Assembly (NCBI GenBank): GCA_004123355.1
Contig: SCHM01000002.1
Location: 6,731,569-6,795,568, forward strand
Length of the DNA stretch: 64,000 nt
Reading direction: 5' to 3'
From: Amphirosellinia nigrospora
Taxonomy: Eukaryota; Ascomycota; Sordariomycetes; Xylariales; Xylariaceae
Shown here: positions 25,901-37,085 of the stretch, piece by piece
Layout of the letters: each line of letters starts with the position of its first letter
How positions within the stretch are numbered: the first letter of the stretch is position 1
Translations under genes and position numbers: made by a program
The notes under the pieces: generated by a model
Told to the model about the DNA's origin: nothing
The model's database searches: none
The model's input: only the letters and a program-made list of their open reading frames with translations

Positions 25901-28837
25901 CTTTGACATCATGGACAATCCGATTAGCTTGGACCTTGGAACGTCACAACGTTTCATCAGCAGTTGAGCTACTGTAGTTCAACAACCGCACAGCCAAACC
26001 CAGTGTGACATTCGCCCAGCGGATGACAGAAGGCTGTGCACATGATTGGACAAGAGGGCAGCGCGGTCGGGCAAACATTATTCAACTCGAGGATTTAGTT
26101 GCAGGATCCATGAGTGACAACAAACTCGAGCGTCATGCCGTTTGATGAGATGGTGGGATCTGACTGCAAACAAATCGTTTTAGGCCATCGGCGTTGAGAC
26201 ATGACATAGGCCGAATCGTGCTACCTTCTCAAAGCATCGTTAGTATTAATCTGTAACACCTAACAAGTTCCCTGTTAATACCCAGGCTCCGAAAGCAGAT
26301 CAGTGAATCGACAAAGATCAAGTCGGTGTAGTTCTACCGACACCTAACCTCAAAGGGCCATCCGTAATACCTAAGTAGGTAGGCAAGTATATATCTCTGA
26401 GGCGACTGTTGGTGACCTAATTTAGTTCCCATGCTATGCCGTTGTACTACTCCCAAATAGCTCACATCCGAGCGGCAGAATGTTATGTCTTTTTGGCGTT
26501 GTTGCTCTATAATAAAAAAGAGCCTCCTCGTGTATTTCGCGGTGTGACGGGTCGGCGGAGGATGATCCTTACACTTCCTTTCAAGGGAAAATGGCCGCTG
26601 CAATACAATCCTGATCGCCCTGCATCTTGCATCATCGCTCACCTCAAAATTTTTCAAGCAAGATTCAGATCTCGCCAGCTGTCTAAGAACAGATGACAAA
26701 AACACATTAAGCAGTTTCCGAATCACTTGGTATTACTTGTGTTTACTTGGTGTCGTTTTTTGAGCCAACTCGCTCGGTGCCGTGGCGGTTTTGCGAATCA
26801 GACCTGGAGTTTTGCATCAGGGACTAGGTAGACTAGGTAGACAGTGCCGTGTTATCCAGACGTTACCACGCTTATAACTAGACCGATGATCCTTTGCAAA
26901 AGGACCGCATTCTCGAGATGGAATTGCGATTCTGCAAGCTTTCAACAAAGCTGTCTTCGTTTAATGAGTTAAGTAAGATATGTAATCTGATGAGCACCAC
27001 AATCTCAATTTAGTGCTATTAGGCAATTTGACGCGCTGGGATCTCATGAACACCGAGTACCGGACTTAAAATACGACGACCAGCCGGGTAGTCTATTGCA
27101 TAGCCATCACAGCTAAGGCAGTTTTCGGGAGTTGATTGGCTGGGCTGACAGGCAGTTCCTCGGCCATTCGCAGTGCCTTTCAGCTGGTAGCATCACCCGT
27201 CCATGAACCCCACCAAAACACACGCTACCTTACCTCACGCTCCATATTATCTTACACAATCATTTCTGCGGGCCATCGTGTTTTTTTTTCTCTCTCGCAC
27301 TCGTGAGGAGGGTTTTCAAGTCGGAGGCAACCGATGCAGCGATAGGTCTCGAGCGGGCACGTACGATGCAAGGGAAGCCAACCGATTCGGCTCCGGTGTC
27401 AGCTTTTTTTTTTATCTCCAATTCGTCTTCGGTAACGGATACCATGCACCACATAAACAGTGCCGGCGAAACCGAGCGCATAGTATAGAAAAAGGCGTCA
27501 CCTACATACAGCATTTGGTGCTGTGTTATCAGCTAGTGCAGTTCACGTCACGTCGTACAATTGGCCGGAAACAGGCTAACGGTTTATGCAACTCTTGATT
27601 TTCTTGCCCAGACAGGATCCAGAGACTAAGTGTGGTGGTTTCTTTTTTCTTTTTTTTTCTACCCCTCTTCGATTAGCTTGCTAGTCCCACCCATTGTTAT
27701 GGGACGTGATATTATCCCTCATCGGTGTCATGTAGAGATCTTTCCGCGGACTGATCTAGAGGTGATCTCATTCTTCGATGATCCTCCAAATTCACCGGAC
27801 CATATAGACCATATTAGTAGCTATATAGGTTAGTGCTCTATTGATGCTAGGCCTCCTACGGCAGCGCCTCGAGGCTTTCTGCGACTTCCATTGGCCGCTG
27901 ATCGAGCTCCGATTGCTTGGCTATGTCACCCCACTAACACCCACTAGCGTCCACTAGCACCAAAGTAGTAACATCGGGCCATTCGCGCGCCTGGCTGTGA
28001 CATTTTGGGTAGGTCAGGTAGGTACCAGGTACTATTCCGTGCGGCAATACCTGCATGACATGTACACCAGACTCTACAACATCTGTAAGGTATTTGTCGC
28101 AGCTGGTCTGTCTCTCTGGTCTGTTGTCTGCTTTCCTTCGAGACAACATGCCTAACGTCAACACCAACCACCACCACATATCCCAATAACGACAGCAGCA
28201 GCAACAACAGCAGCTCGGACAGCCAGCCTGCATCGGGAACGCACAACATCGCTATCACCACCGACACGAACACACACTACCGCCGCCGACGATATCTACA
28301 TCGGCACCATTAGCGAGATAAGGTATGCTTCTACGTCCCAATCCCGCATCCTGGTTCCAATGCCCATCCCAGGTCACATCAGGCCTTATACTCACACACT
28401 CGCGCACTGCCTTTCACACTCTCCTGCATTTCTACCCAGCCCTCGACCACGAGTGCCGCATACGACGTATTACCGTGCGTTGTTGGTAGCACGACAGTCT
28501 CGGAGCTGTTGTTTTCTTCTTTTTTGAGACCCGTCTCTCCTTTTCCACCTGCCAACCATCTACGCACTTCCACACCATTGTTGGCTTTCGACTCGCTTTA
28601 CCGATGTCATGGTTGGGCTAGTAGAATAGCTAAACCTTAAAACATGCTCTAACCCTGCCAAACTTGATAGGTACAGGGGTCTCACTGCTCTCTGTCGTTG
28701 TGATTATCTTAAAAGGGCCAACAAGACAACACGTTGATCGAGTCGCTCACCGAGTGCTTCCTCCCGACTCCGACAAAGAGACCTCGCTCGCCCTAGCTGT
28801 CTTGAACGAGGCTCAAAGAGCCCTATACCTTTCCCCC
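22979..28837. other. Gene-poor region of about 5.9 kb
   Basis: No convincing gene. Frames at 23679-23921, 24765-25005, 26334-26726 and 27203-27598 lack motifs, have overlapping rivals on the other strand or rest on simple T-rich sequence. An 83-base tandem duplication lies at 25513-25678. From about 27.2 kb the DNA has long T tracts and then CA- and CAG-rich sequence (near 28150-28220), which I read as promoter and 5' leader, perhaps with a leader intron (a GTATGC donor near 28322), of the gene starting at 28838. Confidence 0.5.
25513..25678. repeat. 83-bp perfect tandem duplication
   Basis: Two identical 83-base copies stand head to tail (25513-25595 and 25596-25678), starting AACATTGCATTTTGTC and ending CACAGCTGAC. 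I find no mismatch by eye. The region is intergenic. Either a very recent duplication or an assembly artefact would give this; it is far shorter than the length that usually triggers RIP. Confidence 0.92.
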
Positions 28838-29860
28838 ATGTACGGCCCAGATTACGGCACGGCCAGGCGGCCTCTCGACCTATCGCCCGAGGTCTACTCT
28901 CACTCTAGGACGAGGACAACCTCCTCCAACACGTTCCCAGCACAATACGCCCCCATGCCCACTCACCATCTACAAGAACCCCATCTCCCGGTGGGCCACG
29001 CTCGACGCTCGCCATCGGTTAACACGTTCAGCACAACCTCGAGCAATACGCCACCTGCTGCCTATGGAGCTTCGCCTAACACCGACCTCCATCGTAGTAC
29101 GTCTGCACGGTCGTTTGGTAACCAACAAACTGGCTATGTTGCTCTACTCCGCAAGCAAAAGGCTACAGTGTGGTGTGATCGGGCACAGACCGAAGATCCG
29201 CGCATGCTTGCCCAGAAACGCGCCGCTAAACAAAGAGCCGCTCAAGAAGTAACAGGCCGGACGACGCAAACCCGTACCACCACAGGCCTTAGTGGCCCTG
29301 GAAAGGTGGTGACCAAATTCCGACATCACGGCAAGCCAGGCGTTATTGGGTACACGCCAGGAGACAATTATATTGGTGTGGCTGGTGTTCCCTTACGGCT
29401 CAGTGCTACCGAGGTGGAAGGAGAAGATAGTGACGAAGATGACACTTCTGCACAGCGACTACAACACCGCAGAACGGGGAGCAGCGGGCGTAGTAGCACG
29501 GCTAGTGGCCGTCGCGGCATCGCCTATCGTACCTCGGGCAGTATAAGCAAGCGTTGGAGTCCAACCGACACTCCTGATCGAGGTAGCATAGTGGAGAATC
29601 CCGAATACACACCTGGCGATGACCAGCTCAATCGCGCCGCGAGCACACATAGTGGCAGTAGTGCTGAGAGGGCAGACGCCTTGCCTGAGCTACCCAGCTC
29701 CAACAACACTAAGCTTGCAAGTAACAGCCTACTAAACGCGGCCCTCACGAGGGAGAAGAGCGTTAAAAACCCTGAAGACCTAAGGAGAAGAGGTAGTGTC
29801 GATGAGAGGACTATGACCCTTAGCTCTGGCCGACTTTTCATCGCCAACCCAGACCAATAA
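28838..29860 (+). CDS. Conserved filamentous-ascomycete protein, function unknown
   Basis: One open exon encodes 340 residues from the ATG at 28838 (MYGPDYGTARRPLDLSPEVY). The frame stays open upstream to about 28664 but has no ATG there, so either this ATG is the start or an upstream exon is spliced on. The best-ordered part is GYVALLRKQKATVWCDRAQ, followed by DPRMLAQKRAAKQRAAQEV and a basic stretch ending KFRHHGKPGVIGYTPGDNYI, then GVPLRLSATEVEGEDSDEDD. The rest is Ser/Arg-rich and probably disordered. The tail is ordered again: LTREKSVKNPEDLRRRGSVD and RTMTLSSGRLFIANPD. I recall this pattern as a widely conserved protein of Pezizomycotina with no assigned role. It has no signal peptide or membrane segment. 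The frame has no breaks. Confidence 0.8.
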   Translation: MYGPDYGTARRPLDLSPEVYSHSRTRTTSSNTFPAQYAPMPTHHLQEPHLPVGHARRSPSVNTFSTTSSNTPPAAYGASPNTDLHRSTSARSFGNQQTGYVALLRKQKATVWCDRAQTEDPRMLAQKRAAKQRAAQEVTGRTTQTRTTTGLSGPGKVVTKFRHHGKPGVIGYTPGDNYIGVAGVPLRLSATEVEGEDSDEDDTSAQRLQHRRTGSSGRSSTASGRRGIAYRTSGSISKRWSPTDTPDRGSIVENPEYTPGDDQLNRAASTHSGSSAERADALPELPSSNNTKLASNSLLNAALTREKSVKNPEDLRRRGSVDERTMTLSSGRLFIANPDQ

Positions 29861-31194
29861 ACTTGACGTGTCAGATTAAGTGAGATCGGAAGGGATCTTG
29901 GCAACTTCTAATACCCAACACGATATATCCACCGACTACGGTTGATGATATCAGATATCTTTGCATTTTCACGGAGTTATTGTCGTTCACTCTTGGTTTG
30001 GTTTCGGAATAGGGGTTGAGGGAGGGACAAAAGGAAGAGAAACGGCATACCCGCCAACACCACACGGTCGTTTATTAAAATCGTTCGTTCTACTATCGCG
30101 TTTTGAATTACATGCAACAAATACCTCGCTGCGGTTTCAACTTTCTTATTATGTATCATGACAGCGTGTCAGCATGAGTATACTCGCCGAGCGGGTTGGA
30201 AAAATCAGGAAATGGTTGACGAGGCGAGACCAGCCAGCTTGCCAAAATTAATGTGTATGTTTGTCTATCGTATGCCGAGAAGAGAAAATCTGAGTGGGTC
30301 ATCAAGTGAGGGAGAACATGAACAGATATCTATTTAGCTGTGAGTTGCCTAAATAAACGAACTCTGACATACTATTCCAATGACCCCTGGACTTTGGTTT
30401 GTGGTGTTGACCCAGCTTTGAACATAAGCTCTCATGGTAGGATGCTATAGAGTTTGTAACCACTATTCAAAGCCGCGGGATGCATTCCGCGATTAATTTT
30501 ACGCCCCAGGAGCTACAGTGAGAGTTAGTTTAGGCCTTAACTCAGGACGGTGTTGAGTCCCAGACGCGCTGCGGTTTTCCGAGGTACATTCCTCACCTGA
30601 ACCTACATGTGTTAAACTAGCTTCCTCCGCCTATCTACTGTACTTCTACGGACGGTATTGGAGTGCCTGGAGAGTGGCCGCAGGTCTAGTCTCTCTTGTC
30701 TGAAGTCTTCATCTTAGAAACTAAGCTTGTCAAGTTGGTGTCTGTATGAATTTTTTTCTTTTGCAAACTATTGGAAGGGAGGATCTATCTCGTAAACTGT
30801 AAATGCAATACTGAGTGTTAAGACGCCTCATAGTCGTAATATAAGCATGGCAGCCACCACTAGAGATGTTATAGAAGACATAATTCCAAAGTATATGGCT
30901 TGGGCCCTAAGAGAAATGTTCGGCAGATTACTAAGACTGGGAAGTTACTTGAGCCTTATGGATATGCTCTTCACATATTTGTCTTACGAATAGTTGATCA
31001 TGAAGATGCCCCTTATTGTGTCTACCCAAGATTCGTCTACATCCACACGGCGACTGAACAAGCTAAACCTCTACCACAGGTATTAGGGAGTCTCCTACAT
31101 CTCTAGCCACTCTCACAGCATTATATTTCTCTAGCCCCCATATCCATGGCCATGTGCCAAAACCCCCAGTATCAATACTACACAGCCTACTCCT
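29861..31194. other. Intergenic, convergent
   Basis: About 1.3 kb between two genes that end towards each other. A short frame at 30900-31106 has no recognisable feature. No repeat or RNA gene seen. Confidence 0.5.
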
Positions 31195-31641
31195 TTAGAA
31201 ACCTTGTTTCTCGACCTGAGCCTGCGCGGCCTCGAGCGTAGCAGCCGCGTTAGGATCGACGAAGCCGCAGCCCGTCTTGCCGTTCTGGAGAGACGCGGCC
31301 TCGGCGCTGCAAATACCGACTTCACCACTGCCATCGGCGGCCTCGGCGCCGCCCGCACAACATGCCGAGGAGCAATCCGCGTCGTTGACGCACCCGCCCG
31401 TTATGAACTGTGCTCCTTGTCCGTTGCCGACGTCGCGGGCGCCTGCATTGTTAGGGGTCAATGCGAAGGCGGTGAGGGCGACTTTGGGGTTTTGAATTAG
31501 ATTAGCTACAGTTTCTAGACTTTGTGTCGTCGTGGTGTTAAGAAAAAGAGGGAGAGTTGATGGGGACAGGTGTGGGAAGAGATGTCAAAGAGAGGACTAT
31601 GCTTACAAGTGAATGTAGCGAGGAATGCTGACGCGAACCAT
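31195..31641 (-). CDS. Small Cys-rich secreted protein, BAS2-like
   Basis: A two-exon gene for a secreted protein of about 120 residues. Exon 1 starts at the ATG at 31641 and encodes a hydrophobic signal-type start. Exon 2 continues NPKVALTAFALTPNNAGARD, then VGNGQGAQFITGGCVNDADC, SSACCAGG, GVGICSAEA-like sequence and QNGKTGCGFVDPNA. Six to seven Cys, including a CC pair, fit the disulfide-rich fold of biotrophy-associated secreted protein 2 (BAS2) of Magnaporthe and its many relatives, which occur in both pathogens and saprotrophs. The intron runs from a GTAAGC donor to a CTGTAG end, with exon 2 starting near 31490. Within the signal peptide the frame does not join cleanly: MVRVS and AFLATFT are in different frames, so bases are probably missing near 31627. 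The role of such proteins is known only for a few; here it is inferred from family alone. Confidence 0.72.
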
Positions 31642-32600
31642 TTTGAAAGGTTTGATAATGAGAGACTCGAACGAGTGCGATAAATGTAAAGAAGCGAAAG
31701 ACGACGCCGGCCGCTGTATCAGAATTACAATATAAGGAGTGAGAACCGGACTAGCCGAGCGCAGCGAACGAATAAATGTGAAGAGACGAGTGAGCGTGAT
31801 TGATGAGAGACCAAAAAGTAACTACGAAATCCCACAGGAGCTCCTAACGGCTTTATATCCATCCACCACTCCCTCGCGATGCGCTCGTCTCGGGCGTTAT
31901 TATCCGTACAGAGGGCATGTTTTAGCGACGACTTCCTCGCGCGGCTTGGTCGTGATGCGGAACCGCTGAAACCACAACCGGCTGGGCGTGCCACGTAAAA
32001 CGAAGCGCTGCCCGTCGCAGATCTGTCATGCCGTTGCCGACATTGGGAAGGGAGCGGCGAACATGGCACAACAGAGGCCTGAGGTTAATAATGACACGTG
32101 AATATACTAATTGTTGTGCTGGAAATAGTTTCTCTTCATTTTAGATGGCAGACGACTTGGCTGCCGATCGAGGGGTTCATGTTTGATGTCATCGCCGATG
32201 TGCCAAGCTTTAGCAAGGTCGGCGAGTGATAACGACCAAGTGGTTGAGATGATTATGGAAACCAGGGTTTTGGAATATGTGGTGTTATGACTTGTAACAA
32301 GGGAGCCTGCGTCATATAATAATCGAGGTCATCCCCATCTCTCCGTTCCGTTACTTCGTAACCCTATAGAACGGTAAAATATAGGAGACACAGTCATCGG
32401 GAAGCGATGCTTTATTATCTCTGATGGTTACTATATATTTGAGTATACTCGTTAGAGAATGTTAGAAATCTATTAGGACGAATATTATCACCCTGGCGCA
32501 TGAAGCCAGGGTTTGTCTGTCAGTTCTTGTGAGCGTATAGTTAAAATGCCTACACTCACATCGACTAAACAATTATTGTCGTGAGAAGCTATTACATCCA
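31642..32600. other. Intergenic DNA
   Basis: About 960 bases including the promoter of the BAS2-like gene and the 3' flank of the ZW10-like gene. The frame at 31725-32069 (-) has no coding features. Nothing else seen. Confidence 0.5.
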
Positions 32601-35503
32601 TTAAGCTAAACCTCGAGGATGAGGTCGTCCTTGGATCTCCCGGACGACTTCCCTGGTTCGTGCATTATCTACAAAGCTGAGCCTGATCAATTCTACGACC
32701 TCGTCGACAGTGAAGTAAAGACTTAGTTCGCTCTCCATCCATAAGAACTTGACATCTTGAAGATTGCTCTGCAATACTTCACTCAAGTATTTTAGTCGTA
32801 GCCAACTTCCAGCATACTCCGATGTGGATGGTATGGCGTTTTGTCCGCGCCAGGAGGAAGGAATAAGTCGTCTAATTCTGTGATCCTTGCTATTAGGTTG
32901 GCAATATTGTAAGCATCGTCTTGACCAATGCCCGCGAGATCCATCACGTCGGCGACGACCTTGGAGGCAATTGTATCCACCAAAGAACCCACAGCCTGGC
33001 TCCAGGCCGACTTGGCTAGTATTTTCGACCAAGATGTGGCAGTTGTACGAACATACGTATAGCGTTGTCGACTTGCGATTGCAAATCAGAAGAGTCTAAC
33101 CCGTCTTGTTGAAGTAAGCTTTGAGATCCTCCGAGAAGGTCACGCAAGATCGTGCGACACGTTGCCATCTCTGAAGAGTATGCGCGGGTTGCAAACGATT
33201 GCAATGCCTTCGCATCATTATCTAATCGAAGCAGTGACTTCGCTCGCGGTGCTAGGTTGTCCCTGGATTTCCAATTGCTGGTAATTTCAGAAAGCTGCTC
33301 TGAAAGGTACGTCGCGTCATTGTAGAGAAACCTAATCGCGTTAATTCAACTTCAATGAACGGGCTAAGGTGTCATACATATTTCCACCTGCATTCAGAGC
33401 ATAATAGTGCGGTGAGACGGCCCGGAACATAGCTAACACGAGTGTTGGCAAGGAGAACAAACCAGGAGCTGCAACGGCCATCGGATTTCCATCGCCACTA
33501 AACAAGTGTTATTAACGAAGTATAGTGCGAGGAGCGGATAGTGACGTACCCAACTAAGCATGCCCCATCTTCTAGTATAGCCAATATGAGTGTAATGACA
33601 GGTTCAGGCATTGACGATATGTTGTATGTTTCTTTAAGGGTCAACTCGCGTGTTGAGGCGGCTGATTGCAGTACTTCATTCGCCGCCAACGTTTCTTTGG
33701 ATGTGGTTGTTGTGTCTTCTTCGTCTCCCCATCCCCACGCTGCTGCTGGGTCATCCTCCTCGGCTGGGTCACTATACTTGGGTGTTGTGTCTGAAACGGT
33801 GGTATTCGGTTCGTTACCGTCATCATCGCCCCAGCCCCATGCGTCGGCACCATCATCACCCCCACCGCTATCGTCTTGATTATTTGTTTGTTTCGGTTCC
33901 TTTTCATTATTGGCAATAGCATCACCATCATCCCATGCCGCATCCCATCCGTCGCCATTAGCGGGAGCGACATTGCTGGGAGCAAGTTTCCGCCCTTCCT
34001 CTTGAGATACAGTTTGTGTCTCGACTCGTTCAATTTCTTTCGGAGCACCTAAGCCTTGTGATAGTTTTGTTCGTATCGAGTCCAATGCTGTCTCCCTGCA
34101 CTTAGCAAGCCACACCCGTGGGACGTTCTGCACCCATTCATGCAGCTCTTCAAACCCTGAAAATCCTAAGACTTCAAGCCGAGTACAGAATGATTCAGTA
34201 GCATTGATGATTATCTCAAACTCAGCCATATCTTTTAGAGACGTTGGAACAATAGGTTCTAACCAGCTAGTGATGATATGAGGTATGAGATCAGGCATCA
34301 TGACGTTCGATAATGAATATACTAGCTCTTCTGGCAACCTCTCCGAGAGATATTCCAGGACAATCGCCAGGTCCTGGAAAAGAGATTGCACCATCTCGTC
34401 TGATTTCCGGTCAATGTCAAAGTTGACTATCTGTGTCAGCGTGTTCCGTGAATCACACGAAGTATGCCTTACATTCTCTACTTGAATGGTGGGCACATCT
34501 TGCCCCTCTCGACTGGTCCTCGGATGGATCAGGATCTGATTCAAGCCTTGCCAGAGTACTGTCATCCTTTTATCAACCTCCTTGTAAGCTTTGAGCCCAA
34601 TGACAGCATCGGCGAGACTCATTTGCTCGTCTAGATGATGTCAGCGATGCTATGAATTGGCGCGATGAGTTCAATCTTACCTTCCCGCGACTTGAAAACA
34701 GTGACTCGTTTACTTGGAGCGTCTATCTGGACGAGGGAGTTCCATACGTGATCAAATACATCGTGCACGGCAGACTTGAGTTCAAATGCTCGCATATCTA
34801 GGAGCTTCATGACACGACATGATTTACTAACGGGGATGTCGTCAAGGGCAGTCCAGGACTCTGTATGGACGTCAGCGACCAATAAATGGCCATTCGGTAG
34901 TCTGGACCTTACGCTCAAGCAGATGGAGCGATTGTAGAATGCGTCTTTCATCTCGCGCTAATTCAACTTCATCCAAGAGTTGGCTAACACGTTTGATGCT
35001 GGCTAAAGCATTGTAGAGCTGGTCGTTGTACGCAGACTCCTGTTGAAGAAAGTCGACTTTGTCCTCGGCGTCTTGTATCGTCCTCCCTGAAATATCTGGC
35101 GCTTCCGACCGCCGTACGATCTCGCTCGCCCAGTTGCGTGTTCGATTAATATCTTCTTCCAGAGATTTCGCGTTCGCAACCCACTGGCTCACATCAGAGG
35201 CTGTCTCTTCGTTGATGACATGAATATCGGCCTAGTAAAGATACGTTAACTCTAGAAACAACGCCACGAGCTATACTGACGAACCTCAAGTCTTGATTTA
35301 GCAGCAGCCAAGGATTCTAGTGCGGAAGCAAGATGGTTGACTTCGATTCGGCTCGAGGAGACATCATCTTCGGGAATAAGCCGTGTACGGAGAATTCGAC
35401 CAAGGCGCGACCAATCTGGCCGGCTTCGATGCTCGTCATCACTACAGAGAGCTGCGATCACGTTGTTGATCGATCGGCTTTATCGGTGAAGTTGCTCGGA
35501 CAT
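32601..35503 (-). CDS. ZW10/Dsl1-family ER tethering subunit
   Basis: A multi-exon gene of about 2.9 kb. The protein starts MSEQLHR at 35503, then has helical, coiled-coil segments (HLASALESLAAAKSRLEVR; KSLEEDINRTRNWASEIVRR; DKVDFLQQESAYNDQLYNAL). The middle gives SWTALDDIPVSKSCRVMKLLD and SLADAVIGLKAYKEVDKRM. A disordered acidic linker carries repeated Trp motifs (DGWDAAWDDGD, DAWGWGDDDG, AAAWGWGDEED). The C-terminal half has PTLVLAMFRAVSPHYYAL, NDATYLSEQLSEI and the end SELSLYFTVDEVVELIRLSF. This order is that of fungal ZW10-like proteins, which in fungi serve the Dsl1 complex that tethers COPI vesicles at the ER. At least five short introns are needed. The first codons are followed by an in-frame stop (near 35480), so the start needs a frame correction or a different first exon. 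Family call is from recalled similarity. Confidence 0.75.
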
Positions 35504-37085
35504 GGAGTCGAAACAGGGGTCGTAGGACGATGGAAATAGAGGGTTCTTCGATATTCCAATCAGCTCGCTATTGTGTTATCTCGTGATTATTGAGGTGGAA
35601 TCCATTGCTCGAGGAATCTAGGATATGGCGTTTGACGCAGGATTGCAACTAGTGCAGCACAACAGTAGTGCTACAAATGAATCTCATGACAGCTTCAAAG
35701 GAACATCATGGATGTCATGGCCAACATGTCATCATGCAACAGCACAAGGAGCTCGGGCCAGTTTGAGACTGTACGTACTGATGCCCCACCTGCAAGCTTC
35801 CCATCGCTTATCGATTGATTGCCGCCAGTCCAATTATATGTGCAGATAGGGCAGGACACCCGCTAATAGAGATTGCGGTAACCTATCCGTCCCAGATAAG
35901 AAGCAATGATGTAGCGGGTACCGGCTGCACGGTTGATCGCGGGTGATTTCTGATAGCTGGACAATCTTCAGGGTCTCCGTATCACTATTGTGGTTCATCA
36001 GCTTATTTCAGGTCAAGGAACCTTGAAGGAATACACCAATTGAGCTTATACCTACTTTATTCATTTTCGTTCTCGTCTTTTACTTCTTGTTCCGTTATTT
36101 TCGTCTAATTATCTGGTATACGCTTTCACAATCTATCACAACGACAACCTAACCAATAAACCTTGACCGTCCAGCCTCATATAGAAACCATTTCGCTACC
36201 TTACCCATCTCCCAATCCCCACCAACCACCTGCTTATACCGCTTTTCTTACATAGTCATCCGACACGTCGTCAGCGAAGAGTGCATATAAGCGGCCGGTA
36301 TTCTTTTGTCCTGGCTAAACTGACGACTTTCAAGCGATTGTGGCCCTTGGGTTCCAATCGTCGTCTGCATCTCATTGGTCGCTAGTTGTGCCCCAGCACT
36401 ACTACTTTAGGTATGTCAGCATTTTATGCCCGAACTCAGATTTCCAGCATCATTGTTGCATCTATCCTGGATACAACCTTGCCATTTGGGCAAGATGTGA
36501 GGTCGACGACTTAGCAGTGTCAAATAGAATTGATACCTCTATATCAACCCGCATCCATCACCATGTCTGGTTTGCTGTCAGCGCGAACGGCTGTCTTTGC
36601 TGCTTTCATTGCCACTCTGGCCATCTTATATCCACGTTTCTGTAACGACTCAGTGTACGCCTATCCCCGTTTCTAGGAGTAAGACATTGTACCTCCCAAG
36701 GACCTGTCTCATGATTCATGATAGTTCGTGTTATATTTTCGTACGCTGTTGCGCAAGTGCCGCCTCATATATCGGGTCTGAAGGCTACTGATACCCTGAT
36801 CCTGGTACATACCTACCTGGTATACTATTCCTCCATGAGAAAGACATCCTTTATATCACTCGTTTCATTTGCATCGCCCGACGGATCATATAAACCATTA
36901 TTCATATATATCGTTTCATTTATATTGCCCGACTTATACTGGTGTTTGCCTCATCAATATCATCTGCCTTGTCATCACATCAGCATCAATCTTGTGCCTC
37001 TTTTCTATATTGGCATAAATACTTCAAACCACTTAACTAACTCACGGTTAGATTTGGTCTAATCTCACGCTTTTCATCTCGCACA
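35504..37085. promoter_or_regulatory. Long divergent region, ZW10-like / M16C peptidase
   Basis: About 1.6 kb between two divergent start codons. The half nearest the peptidase is pyrimidine-rich and likely holds a long 5' leader, perhaps with an intron. Frames at 36340-36645 and 36718-37062 are T-rich without motifs. An imperfect 23-base direct repeat (TCGTTTCATTT...GCCCGAC) occurs near 36860 and 36911. Confidence 0.45.

Noticed and set aside
26334-26726. 130-codon minus-strand frame
   Set aside because: No motif, and an 86-codon rival on the other strand; looks like chance.
27203-27598. 131-codon plus-strand frame
   Set aside because: Its hydrophobic parts come from T tracts; composition is not protein-like.
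31725-32069. 114-codon minus-strand frame upstream of the BAS2-like gene
   Set aside because: No motif or homologous pattern; sits in a promoter.
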